11,444 nucleotides of DNA, from contig CAYVTG010000064.1 in NCBI GenBank assembly GCA_964454575.1, positions 1 to 11,444 of the forward strand. Reading direction: 5' to 3'. The notes under the pieces are model-generated. The model was not told where the DNA came from. It saw nothing but the letters and a program-made list of their open reading frames with translations, and did not search any database. The translations under genes were made by a program, and so were the position numbers. Shown piece after piece: positions 1 through 6,571 of this stretch; the stretch's first letter is position 1, and each line of letters starts with the position of its first letter. Source of the stretch: Haladaptatiplasma sp964454575 (GTDB lineage: Archaea > Thermoplasmatota > Thermoplasmata > Halarchaeoplasmatales > Halarchaeoplasmataceae).

Positions 1-1
1 G

Positions 2-232
2 AAGGAGGACCGGATAAGCCTAAAGGGTGAAACCAAGCAGGAGACCAAAGAAGAAGGTGAAGGTTACCTGAGGCAGGAAAGAAGCTTCAAATCTTTCTAC
101 AGAGAGATCCCGATACCGGAGAACGTTAAAGCCGATGATGCCGAAGCGACCTTCAAGAACGGTGTGCTCGAAGTGATCCTTCCCAAAGTAGAACAGAAGA
201 AATTGGAAGGGAAAAAGATAAACATCAAATGA
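2..232 (+). CDS. hsp20: Hsp20 small heat shock protein, 3' part only
   Basis: This is the C-terminal 76 codons of a canonical small heat shock protein; the 5' end lies outside the window. Small heat shock proteins are ATP-independent holdases that bind unfolding proteins in the cytoplasm and pass them to DnaK-type foldases. The fragment reads from the alpha-crystallin strand ending RISLKGE through a charged loop with GEGYLRQERSF to the family hallmark NGVLEVILPK, and ends INIK, a C-terminal I-x-I motif that docks into neighbouring dimers during oligomer assembly. The complete loop between the strands, which carries the dimer-forming strand, distinguishes it from the second Hsp20 gene at 899. 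It stops with TGA 26 nt before the Phr-like regulator gene. Family assignment is firm; the gene symbol is generic. Confidence 0.95.
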   Translation, partial: KEDRISLKGETKQETKEEGEGYLRQERSFKSFYREIPIPENVKADDAEATFKNGVLEVILPKVEQKKLEGKKINIK

Positions 233-258
233 CCAACCCCATTCCCCCTTAATTTATC

Positions 259-897
259 ATGAACAAAGAAGAATTCGACAAGATCATGCGTCTTCTCCAG
301 AATCCCACCAGGAGAAAGATCCTAGCGGTGTTATCTCAGGAGGAGCACTATCCATTGAAGCTGTCCAGAGCGATAGATACCAGTCAGCAGGCAGTATCGA
401 AGCATCTTGAGACCATGGAACGCCATGGGATGGTCATATCAAGAACATCGAAAAGCGAACGGGGAGGTCCTCCTACAAAGACCTACTCATTGAACAGAGA
501 GGTTTCCATCCGTATCGATATCGGTCCGTGTCTCTTCCAAACAGATGTGGAAGAGTTCGATGCAAAAAGAGTGGACGGATACGAAGATGTGGAAGAGGAT
601 ATAGAAAGGGCAGACAGTCTGGAGGATTACAGAAAACTCATACTCGAGATAAACAAAAAAATACAGAGGCTGGAAGAGAAGCGTATATACTTGCTTAAGC
701 TCAAGGAAAGGGCATTGGTCAAGGCCTCGGAACGAGTGATGAACAAATTTGATGATTATCGAGAGAGGAACCTATTGTATCACGTACTCAACGCAGGTGA
801 TACGGACTATAGGTCGATAGCCAAGAAGCTCGGTTACAGAGAAGACGAGGTTTTACGATTGATAAATAACATGAAAGAGAAAACGAACATATGGTGA
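259..897 (+). CDS. Phr-like ArsR-family heat-shock transcriptional regulator
   Basis: The 212-residue protein starts with an ArsR-type winged helix (residues 8-80): NPTRRKILAVL leads into it, TSQQAVSKHLETM (41-53) is the recognition helix, and the wing contains GGPPTKTYSL. Its layout follows Pyrococcus Phr, the archaeal repressor of hsp20 and an AAA+ ATPase gene: winged helix, then a short segment (IGPCLFQTDVEEFDA, compare LTPTLFGSEMYEA as I recall it from Phr), then a long charged coiled coil (about 120-160). Unlike Phr it ends in an extra helical segment (about 168-208, with DTDYRSIAKKLGYREDEVLRLI inside) that looks like a second helix-turn-helix. The start at 259 puts the RRKIL motif at the same distance from Met1 as in Phr, although no Shine-Dalgarno is visible. 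Lying between two Hsp20 genes and ahead of grpE-dnaK, it probably controls this cluster and itself; that role is inferred. Its stop is one base before the next gene. Confidence 0.85.
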   Translation: MNKEEFDKIMRLLQNPTRRKILAVLSQEEHYPLKLSRAIDTSQQAVSKHLETMERHGMVISRTSKSERGGPPTKTYSLNREVSIRIDIGPCLFQTDVEEFDAKRVDGYEDVEEDIERADSLEDYRKLILEINKKIQRLEEKRIYLLKLKERALVKASERVMNKFDDYRERNLLYHVLNAGDTDYRSIAKKLGYREDEVLRLINNMKEKTNIW

Positions 898-898
898 T
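893..898 (+). promoter_or_regulatory. Shine-Dalgarno GGTGAT for second hsp20
   Basis: GGTGAT matches the archaeal 16S 3' end and overlaps the stop codon of the regulator gene. Two ATGs follow in frame, at 899 and 902. The spacing suits the second better, so the protein may begin one residue later than listed. The arrangement implies coupled translation of the regulator and the Hsp20. Confidence 0.6.
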
Positions 899-1435
899 AT
901 GATGAAAAAAGATGAAGAAGATGATGAAGAAGATCATAGACGATGGTGGAAGAACAAGCGTATAGGATTTCCAGGATTTAGCATGGAATTCGATAAGATC
1001 GAAGAGATGATGGAAGAATTGATGAAAAATAATCTCAAAGGGCTGGAAGATCAGCCGTTAGTATTCGGTATCTCGCTGAAAAGCGGACCAGATGGTGTTC
1101 CAAAGGTATCTGAATTCGGTAACGCTAAGGATTATTTCGTACACCGGGACGACGAAAGGGAATGGACCCCTTTGACCGATGTACAGGAAACGGAAGACGG
1201 AGTACAGGTCACAGTTGATATGCCGGGTGTGGAAAAGAAGGACATCGATCTTACAGTGGTAAACAGAGAACTGGTTATCGACGTAGATAGCGTTCGGAGA
1301 TACCACACGCGGATAACGCTTCCCGTAGATGTAGAGACAGACGAAGCCGATGCGGCCTACGTCAACGGTGTACTCGAAGTAAAGCTGAAGAAAAAGAAGG
1401 GCACCGAAGAGGCGTCCCGAATAGATGTAAAGTGA
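899..1435 (+). CDS. Hsp20-family chaperone with reduced alpha-crystallin domain
   Basis: This 178-residue protein belongs to the Hsp20/alpha-crystallin superfamily. Its N-terminus is long and unusual: a very acidic stretch (residues 4-12), then basic/aromatic RRWWKNKR, then a methionine-rich amphipathic helix with FDKIEEMMEELMKN (31-44) and a glycine/proline-rich segment. The alpha-crystallin core covers about 92-165, with DVQETEDGVQVTVDMPGV and the hallmark NGVLEVKL (156-163). The C-terminus RIDVK supplies an I-x-V anchor. Strand NRELVIDVD is followed almost at once by RRYHTRITLP, so the long loop with the dimerisation strand found in ordinary Hsp20s (including the gene at 2) is missing. It probably works as a holdase, but with a different oligomeric form. 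It lies 1 nt after the regulator and 10 nt before grpE, so one mRNA is likely. The superfamily is sure, the subclass less so. Confidence 0.88.
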   Translation: MMKKDEEDDEEDHRRWWKNKRIGFPGFSMEFDKIEEMMEELMKNNLKGLEDQPLVFGISLKSGPDGVPKVSEFGNAKDYFVHRDDEREWTPLTDVQETEDGVQVTVDMPGVEKKDIDLTVVNRELVIDVDSVRRYHTRITLPVDVETDEADAAYVNGVLEVKLKKKKGTEEASRIDVK

Positions 1436-1438
1436 GGT
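1434..1438 (+). promoter_or_regulatory. Shine-Dalgarno GAGGT for grpE
   Basis: GAGGT overlaps the TGA stop of the upstream hsp20 and lies 7 nt before the grpE ATG at 1446. The closer ATG at 1439 is out of frame and has no spacing, so 1446 is the supported start. Confidence 0.6.
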
Positions 1439-1445
1439 ATGGTAG

Positions 1446-1967
1446 ATGGTAGAAGAAAATTGCTGCGAAGAGATCGACGAGGAAGAAACTCCCTCGGAAA
1501 CAGAAGTTATCCCGGAGGACAAGCTGCTCGAGAGTAGAGTCGAAGAGTTGGAATCATCTTTGAAACGAACGATGGCGGACTTCGATAACTATCGTAAACG
1601 TATAGTCAAAGAGCGTCAGCGATTACTGGCCCTTGCCGGTGAAAATATAATACGTGACCTTCTACCGGTTTTGGACGATCTCGAGAGAGTGTTGGACGAC
1701 GAATCTATAGATAACGAAGGGCTGAGTCTGATACACCGAAAATTCAAAAATACATTGGGCGACCACGGTCTTGAGACCATAGAGGCCCAGGGCAGTGAAT
1801 TCAACCCATACGATCACGAATGTATAATTTCCGAAGAAGTGGAAGACGAAGAAAAACACGATATAGTCCTTGAAGAGTTACAAAAGGGATACAGATTGAA
1901 TTCGAATGTGATAAGACCGGCAAAAGTGAAAGTAGGAAAATATGTAAAAGAAGAAGAGGTGGAATAA
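1446..1967 (+). CDS. grpE: GrpE nucleotide exchange factor
   Basis: GrpE releases ADP from the DnaK nucleotide-binding domain and so resets the chaperone cycle; it works as a cytoplasmic dimer. The 173-residue protein has an acidic, disordered-looking N-terminus (1-25) containing a CC pair, a long coiled-coil helix (about 26-65) with DFDNYRKR, and the four-helix-bundle segment ENIIRDLLPVLDDLERVL (66-83). It ends in the beta-wing with FNPYDHECI (119-127), LQKGYRLNSNVIRPAKVKV and GK. The HECI and GYR...RPA.V.V elements match the GrpE family signature. Length is typical of archaeal and Gram-positive GrpE. The stop is one base before the dnaK ATG, and the dnaK Shine-Dalgarno lies in its last codons, so the two products are probably made in a coupled way. 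Confidence 0.97.
   Translation: MVEENCCEEIDEEETPSETEVIPEDKLLESRVEELESSLKRTMADFDNYRKRIVKERQRLLALAGENIIRDLLPVLDDLERVLDDESIDNEGLSLIHRKFKNTLGDHGLETIEAQGSEFNPYDHECIISEEVEDEEKHDIVLEELQKGYRLNSNVIRPAKVKVGKYVKEEEVE
1956..1962 (+). promoter_or_regulatory. Strong Shine-Dalgarno for dnaK
   Basis: GAGGTGG lies in the last codons of grpE, 6 nt before the dnaK ATG at 1969. It is one of the strongest ribosome binding sites in the cluster, which fits the high demand for DnaK. Confidence 0.75.
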
Positions 1968-1968
1968 A

Positions 1969-3819
1969 ATGAGCGAAAAAATAATAGGAATAGATCTAGG
2001 AACTACAAATTCGGCCATGGCGATCATGGAAGGTGGCGAGCCCACTATAATACCCAATGCAGAGGGTGGTAGGACCACGCCTTCTATAGTCGCCATCAAG
2101 GAAGACGGAGAGCGATTGGTGGGAGAACTGGCTAAACGGCAGGCGGTTAAGAATCCCGACAGAACGATTTCCTCGATAAAGAGGAAGATGGGATCCGACC
2201 ATAAAGTAACCATAGATGGTAAGGAATTCACACCGGAAGAGATATCCGGTATGATCCTCAAGAAGTTAAAACAAGATGCAGAGTCGTATCTTGGAACGAA
2301 ATTGACCAGGGCGGTAGTGACCGTTCCGGCTTACTTCAACGAGCGTCAAAGAGAGGCTACCAAAGCAGCCGGAGAGATAGCCGGCTTCAAGGTCGAGCGA
2401 GTGTTCAACGAACCGACGGCTTCGGCCATGGCATATCGGATGGACGAAGAAAAGGGTGAGACCGTTCTGGTGTACGATCTTGGAGGCGGAACCTTCGACG
2501 TATCCATACTTGAGATAGGAGACGGAGTTTACGAAGTTCTTGCCACTTCGGGTAATACCCAGCTAGGTGGAGACGATTGGACTGAAAGGATAGTGGACTG
2601 GTGCCTGGAGGAATTCAAGAAACAAGAGGGGCTCGATCTAAAAAAGAACCGTGAAGCACTGCAGAGAGTTTACGAGGCATCGGAAAGGGCGAAGAAGGAA
2701 TTATCGTCCCGGGGGACCACCGAGATAAATCTGCCCTATATAACGGCAGACGAGAGCGGTCCCAAACATCTTGATCTCGAATTGAGTAGAGGTAAGTTCC
2801 AGAATATGACCAACGACCTTGTGGAGAAGACAAGAGGTCCTCTGGAGACAGCAATGAAAGATGCTTCACTATCTCCAAAAGATATAGATGAAGTCATACT
2901 GGTAGGCGGCTCTACAAGACTACCGGCAGTACGCGACCTGGTGAAAGAATTCTTTGGTAAGGAACCGCACATGAAGATCAACCCCGACGAGTGTGTAGCA
3001 GTAGGTGCAGCTATACAGGCCGGCGTGATATCCGGTGATGTTAAGGAAGATATCGTGCTGCTGGACGTTACCCCGTTGACATTGGGTGTCGAAACATTGG
3101 GTGGTATCACAACTCCCCTGATCGAGAAGAACACCACTATTCCCACTGAGGCTAGTAAGATATTCACCACTGCAGCCGACAGCCAGACCAGCGTAGATAT
3201 TCACGTTGTACAGGGAGAAAGAACCATGGCCAAGGATAATTTCAGTCTTGGTAGATTCCAGCTGACCGGTATACCTCCTTCACCCAAAGGGATTCCACAG
3301 ATCGAAGTCACCTTCGAGATGGACGAGAACGGTATACTCAACGTTGAAGCGGAAGACAAAGGTACAGGTAAGAAAAACCGGATAACCGTGGTCTCAACAG
3401 GACAGATATCAGATGCGGATATCGAACGCATGAAGAAGGAAGCGGAAGAACATGCCGAAGAGGATAAGCAAAAGCGGGAAGAGATCGAAACCAGGAACGA
3501 AGCTGAAGTACTCGTCGGTTCTGCAGAAAAGACACTTGAGGAATTCGGTGATAAGGTAGATTCCGCACTGAAAGAAGAGATAGAACAGAAGATCAAAGAG
3601 CTTCAGGACGCTATCGAGAAGGACGACATATCCAGTATAAAAACCAAAAAGGAAGAGCTCACCAAGATGCTGACGAAGATAGGCGAACAGATGTATCAGG
3701 AACAACAGCAGCAGCAAGCCGCTCAACAGGCGGCTCAGCAGCAGGCTGATCAAGGTGAAGAAGACTCTGATTCCGGATATGTAGATGCGGACTATGAGGT
3801 GGTTGACGAAGAAGAGTAA
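1969..3819 (+). CDS. dnaK: Molecular chaperone DnaK (Hsp70)
   Basis: DnaK is the ATP-driven Hsp70 that binds exposed hydrophobic peptides, with DnaJ stimulating hydrolysis and GrpE exchanging nucleotide. The 616 residues show phosphate 1 motif GIDLGTTNS (7-15), the conserved VTVPAYFNERQREATKAAG, phosphate 2 YDLGGGTFDVSIL, and the adenosine motif VILVGGSTRLPAV. The interdomain linker region reads IVLLDVTPLTLGVETLGG and leads into a full beta-sandwich substrate domain and a helical lid. The tail is glutamine/alanine-rich followed by acidic residues (YVDADYEVVDEEE). Between AKRQAVKNPDRTISSIKRKMG and VDG-like IDGKEFTPEEI there is no equivalent of the roughly two-dozen-residue insertion of proteobacterial DnaK; this is the Gram-positive/archaeal form, usually read as a sign of ancient transfer from bacteria. 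No frameshift or missing motif was seen. It follows grpE by one base and precedes dnaJ by 48 nt. Confidence 0.99.
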   Translation: MSEKIIGIDLGTTNSAMAIMEGGEPTIIPNAEGGRTTPSIVAIKEDGERLVGELAKRQAVKNPDRTISSIKRKMGSDHKVTIDGKEFTPEEISGMILKKLKQDAESYLGTKLTRAVVTVPAYFNERQREATKAAGEIAGFKVERVFNEPTASAMAYRMDEEKGETVLVYDLGGGTFDVSILEIGDGVYEVLATSGNTQLGGDDWTERIVDWCLEEFKKQEGLDLKKNREALQRVYEASERAKKELSSRGTTEINLPYITADESGPKHLDLELSRGKFQNMTNDLVEKTRGPLETAMKDASLSPKDIDEVILVGGSTRLPAVRDLVKEFFGKEPHMKINPDECVAVGAAIQAGVISGDVKEDIVLLDVTPLTLGVETLGGITTPLIEKNTTIPTEASKIFTTAADSQTSVDIHVVQGERTMAKDNFSLGRFQLTGIPPSPKGIPQIEVTFEMDENGILNVEAEDKGTGKKNRITVVSTGQISDADIERMKKEAEEHAEEDKQKREEIETRNEAEVLVGSAEKTLEEFGDKVDSALKEEIEQKIKELQDAIEKDDISSIKTKKEELTKMLTKIGEQMYQEQQQQQAAQQAAQQQADQGEEDSDSGYVDADYEVVDEEE

Positions 3820-3820
3820 C

Positions 3821-3834
3821 CCCTCTTCTTTTTA
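3821..3834 (+). terminator. T-rich tract after dnaK, possible archaeal terminator
   Basis: Directly after the dnaK stop the + strand reads a pyrimidine-rich run ending in five Ts (3829-3833) with no stem-loop. Archaeal RNA polymerase often terminates at such T-tracts. It also overlaps the TATA-like box proposed for dnaJ, so either or both roles are possible; partial read-through into dnaJ is likely. Confidence 0.4.
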
Positions 3835-3837
3835 TAT
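3829..3837 (+). promoter_or_regulatory. TATA-like box for dnaJ
   Basis: TTTTTATAT is centred about 35 nt before the dnaJ ATG (3868). A start about 25 nt downstream of the box would leave a leader of roughly 10 nt, which suits the lack of a good Shine-Dalgarno before dnaJ. The upstream bases are pyrimidine-rich and so give no clear BRE; this lowers confidence. Confidence 0.45.
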
Positions 3838-3867
3838 CTCCTCTTAACTGCGGCATAAGATAAGATC

Positions 3868-5007
3868 ATGGCCGAAGATTATTACCAACGTCTAGGTATT
3901 GACAGGGACGCCAGTAAAAGCGAGATAAAGAGTGCATACCGTAAAAAAGCGAAAAAATATCATCCGGACAAGAATCCCGATGATCCGGAAACGGCACGGA
4001 CGAAATTCAAAGAGATCTCCGAAGCCTACGAAGTACTGATGGATGACAACAAAAAGCGTCAGTATGATATGTACGGTGAGGAAGGCGTCAAGGACCAATA
4101 TTTTGGCGGCGGTGGCTTCACATGGAATGATTTCACACATCGTGATGATGTTGAAGACCTGTTCTCCGATTTCTTCGGTGGCGGAACGGGTGGTCTTTTT
4201 GGCGATCTTTTCGGTAGACGCAGGGGAACATCCCGACGTCGCGTACGAAAAGGTAACGATCTTAGGATAACTCTGGAAGTGAGTCTTGAAGATATAAAGA
4301 AAGGGACAGAAAAGACCGTACGACTACATCATAAGGTGCAGTGTGAGGAATGCGGCGGTAGCGGTAGTAAAGACGGAGAACGTATCACTTGTCCTCAGTG
4401 TCAGGGGGCCGGTGAGATAAGAGACGTAACCCGTCAAGGATTTCAGCACCTTATACGTGTGTCAGCGTGTCCGAAATGTGGAGGCACCGGAGAGTTCGTT
4501 AAAAATCCGTGCCCAAAGTGCGGCGGCGATGGTCTAAAAGAAAAAACCGAAACACTGACAATCAAGGTACCACCGGGAGCGGATAACGGCACAGTACTCA
4601 GAGCACCGGGTAAAGGCGATGCGGCAAGTGGCGGTGGCCGTTCAGGGGATCTTTACATATATATCAGCGTAAAACCACATAAGATATTCTCTCGCAAGGG
4701 CAGTCATATATTGCTGGAACAGAAGATATCCATGACACAAGCCGTCCTTGGAGACACCATCAGAATACCTACTTTGGAAGGAAAAGTAGATATGAAGATA
4801 AAGCCGGGAACTCAACCGGGACAGGAATACCGTCTAAAAGGTAAAGGTCTTCCCGCCGGCAGAGGCTATAGTGGAGATCAGATAGTTAGGATGGACGTAT
4901 CGATACTCAAGGAGATGAATTCAAAACAGCGAGAGCTGATGAAAGAATTCGCTGAGATAGAGGAAGAAAAAAAGAAAGGTTGGTACGATAGGATACGTGG
5001 TAAGTAG
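3868..5007 (+). CDS. dnaJ: DnaJ (Hsp40) co-chaperone, type I
   Basis: DnaJ delivers substrates to DnaK and triggers its ATPase. The 379-residue protein is a complete type I Hsp40. The J domain (about 5-68) contains YHPDKN with the catalytic HPD at 32-34. A Gly/Phe-rich region (about 79-116) includes DVEDLFSDFFGGG, and a basic stretch RRRGTSRRRVRKG follows. The cysteine-rich zinc domain has four CxxCxGxG repeats (CEECGGSG 159, CPQCQGAG 175, CPKCGGTG 201, CPKCGGDG 215) holding two zinc ions. The C-terminal substrate-binding domains (about 225-345) contain VPPGADNGTVLR and the GDLYIYISV strand, and a short charged tail follows. It is the last + strand gene; its TAG stop directly abuts the stop of the convergent UPF0179 gene. 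It may be read both from the upstream operon and from its own TATA box. Confidence 0.99.
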   Translation: MAEDYYQRLGIDRDASKSEIKSAYRKKAKKYHPDKNPDDPETARTKFKEISEAYEVLMDDNKKRQYDMYGEEGVKDQYFGGGGFTWNDFTHRDDVEDLFSDFFGGGTGGLFGDLFGRRRGTSRRRVRKGNDLRITLEVSLEDIKKGTEKTVRLHHKVQCEECGGSGSKDGERITCPQCQGAGEIRDVTRQGFQHLIRVSACPKCGGTGEFVKNPCPKCGGDGLKEKTETLTIKVPPGADNGTVLRAPGKGDAASGGGRSGDLYIYISVKPHKIFSRKGSHILLEQKISMTQAVLGDTIRIPTLEGKVDMKIKPGTQPGQEYRLKGKGLPAGRGYSGDQIVRMDVSILKEMNSKQRELMKEFAEIEEEKKKGWYDRIRGK

Positions 5008-5433
5008 TTACTCCAGCTCCACTTCCTTCAGATCGTATCCCTTCGCGCACTCTAGTTTTTTCCCGATCTTTTCCACATGATACTTACCACCGGTTTCTAT
5101 ACCTGGTGGATTACAGAGTTGGAAGTATCTACATTCTACTTCCCTGCAGTTCTTGTTCTCCAGAGTGATAACAGAGCCTTCGATAAGCCCTCTGCCCTTT
5201 ACTGCTGTTTTCAGCGGTATCTCTTCAACTTCCACTACTCTTACGTTATCTACGTGGATCTGGCATTCGTGAGACATATCTCGTACTTCTGTTATCCGAT
5301 ACCATTTGTTTTTCTCGAGTCCGCAGCACGAATTCTTTATCTCACAACTCTGACATCCGGGTAAACATCCTCCGAATGCGAATTCAAGTCCTTCCTTAGC
5401 TAGTTTTTCTCCTATCAGTGTTACGTGTGGCAT
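5008..5433 (-). CDS. UPF0179 family cysteine-rich protein of unknown function
   Basis: The 141-residue cytoplasmic protein matches the archaeal UPF0179 family by its N-terminus (VTLIGEKLAKEGLEFAFGG), by HECQIHVDNVRVVEVEE in the middle, and by CAKGYDLKEVELE at the end. No biochemical function is established to my knowledge. It contains ten cysteines (23, 27, 30, 36, 37, 57, 96, 101, 107, 129). Two clusters, at 23-37 and 96-107, lie in small Cx3Cx2Cx5C- and Cx4Cx5C-like arrays that could bind zinc or an iron-sulfur cluster; that is inference. It is the last gene of the - strand run, with its ribosome binding site fused to the egsA stop, so it is probably cotranscribed with glycerol-1-phosphate dehydrogenase. 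Its TAA stop directly meets the dnaJ stop on the other strand. Confidence 0.88.
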   Translation of the reverse strand: MPHVTLIGEKLAKEGLEFAFGGCLPGCQSCEIKNSCCGLEKNKWYRITEVRDMSHECQIHVDNVRVVEVEEIPLKTAVKGRGLIEGSVITLENKNCREVECRYFQLCNPPGIETGGKYHVEKIGKKLECAKGYDLKEVELE

Positions 5434-5441
5434 GTATATTA

Positions 5442-5449
5442 ACCTCCTA
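5442..5449 (-). promoter_or_regulatory. Shine-Dalgarno of UPF0179 gene overlapping egsA stop
   Basis: On the - strand the bases read TAGGAGGT: the TAG stop of egsA runs into GGAGG, a near-perfect Shine-Dalgarno ending about 9 nt before the ATG at 5433. Ribosomes ending egsA are well placed to restart on this gene, which supports a bicistronic message. Confidence 0.75.
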
Positions 5450-6544
5450 AATTACGCCCGTTTCCTTTGCAGCAGCCTCAGCTGCTTTACGATCCATCCT
5501 TCTATTTCCCAAGATGGTATATCTCTCCGGTCTTATCTCCGGTGCCCTCACCAATGCTTCTACTACCTCTTCCTCCGTCAGGTCCAAACCCCTTGCAGTC
5601 GTAGGTGCATTGACGTTCTGTAATGCTGTTTTTATCTCCTTCCAATCCCCACCGTGAAGATACATCATTATGATGGTTCCAACTCCACACTGTTCTCCGT
5701 GTAGAGCCGGTTTATCTACCAGTCTATCTAAAGCGTGACTGAATTTATGTTCGCTTCCGCTCGCCGGTCTGGACGAACCAGCTATACTCATCGCCACACT
5801 GGAACTCACCAGTGCTTTGATGACCAGCCAAGCGCTTTCCTCCAGGCCTGGTTTGATACTGTCAGAATTTTTGATGAGTGAATATGCCGTCATTTCCGAG
5901 AGATTTGCGGCATAATGAGAATAAGGCTCGTTACGAAGCTTTTTGGCCAGCAGCCAGTCCTTTACCGCCGTCGCGTTTCCGATGGTGTCCGCACAGCCTG
6001 CGGCAAGCAGTCTATAAGGTCCTTGAGATATAACCACGGTATCGGCAACTACGGCCAGCGGAGGGTGTGCTCCGATAGATATCTTGTTTCCGTTCCTGTT
6101 GATGGATGCTCTAGCCGATGCGATCCCATCGTGAGATGCCGCTGTAGGTATACTGATGAATGGTATATCGATATTATGAGATGAGCATTTTGCCACATCT
6201 ATGGGTACTCCTCCACCTACGCCCAGCATGAAATCTATTTCATCCCTTGCATCATCGATCACGGAATCGACTGTATCTTGGCATGCAGTGGATATCTCCG
6301 TTATTTCGATATCATAGTCAATATCTTCCAGCGTTTCTTTAACCCTGTCTCCCGCTACTTTTCGTGTGGTGGCGTCACAGATGATCATACCACGACCGGA
6401 TAATTTCAGAGTTCTGCAAGTTTTACCCACTTCTTCCAAAGCATTACTTCCTACAACTACCAATCGCGGCAGCTCCATGCTCTTGAACTTGTTGAACTCT
6501 TTTTCAGGACCGTTTGAAGGATCTTCCATAGCCATTCTACACAT
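5447..6544 (-). CDS. egsA: sn-glycerol-1-phosphate dehydrogenase
   Basis: This enzyme reduces dihydroxyacetone phosphate to sn-glycerol 1-phosphate with NAD(P)H, the first committed step in making the archaeal phospholipid backbone (EC 1.1.1.261). The 365 residues contain the nucleotide-binding GVGGGVPIDVAK (108-119), the substrate-pocket PTAASHDGIASARASI (133-148), GCADTIGNATAVKDW (183-197), GSEHKFSHALD (263-273) and LHGEQCGVGT (281-290). Asp186, His266 and His282 are the expected metal ligands, all present. Length is slightly above the usual ~350 because of an N-terminal extension. The start is uncertain: ATGs at codons 1, 4 and 6 (6544, 6535, 6529) are all possible and none has a good Shine-Dalgarno, but a TATA box upstream fits a nearly leaderless start at 6544. 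It lies 47 nt after thi4 and is coupled to the UPF0179 gene. Confidence 0.96.
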   Translation of the reverse strand: MCRMAMEDPSNGPEKEFNKFKSMELPRLVVVGSNALEEVGKTCRTLKLSGRGMIICDATTRKVAGDRVKETLEDIDYDIEITEISTACQDTVDSVIDDARDEIDFMLGVGGGVPIDVAKCSSHNIDIPFISIPTAASHDGIASARASINRNGNKISIGAHPPLAVVADTVVISQGPYRLLAAGCADTIGNATAVKDWLLAKKLRNEPYSHYAANLSEMTAYSLIKNSDSIKPGLEESAWLVIKALVSSSVAMSIAGSSRPASGSEHKFSHALDRLVDKPALHGEQCGVGTIIMMYLHGGDWKEIKTALQNVNAPTTARGLDLTEEEVVEALVRAPEIRPERYTILGNRRMDRKAAEAAAKETGVI

Positions 6545-6571
6545 CCATTATCATAATTACTTATTAGTCGG

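Noticed and set aside
249..258. TTAATTTATC as promoter of the Phr-like regulator
   Set aside because: It touches the start codon at 259. Using it would require a start at Met10, which would cut residues matched in Phr.
1058..1522. Open frame on the - strand across hsp20 and grpE
   Set aside because: It lies wholly opposite well-supported genes, has low-complexity serine-rich translation and no recognisable domain or ribosome site.
2736..3170. Long - strand open frame inside dnaK
   Set aside because: A shadow of the conserved dnaK coding sequence; its product is Ser/Thr/Val-rich with no motif.
3700..3755. CAG/CAA-rich tract in dnaK as a possible microsatellite or frameshift-prone repeat
   Set aside because: It encodes the glutamine/alanine-rich C-terminal tail, is irregular at base level, and the frame continues to the normal acidic end.
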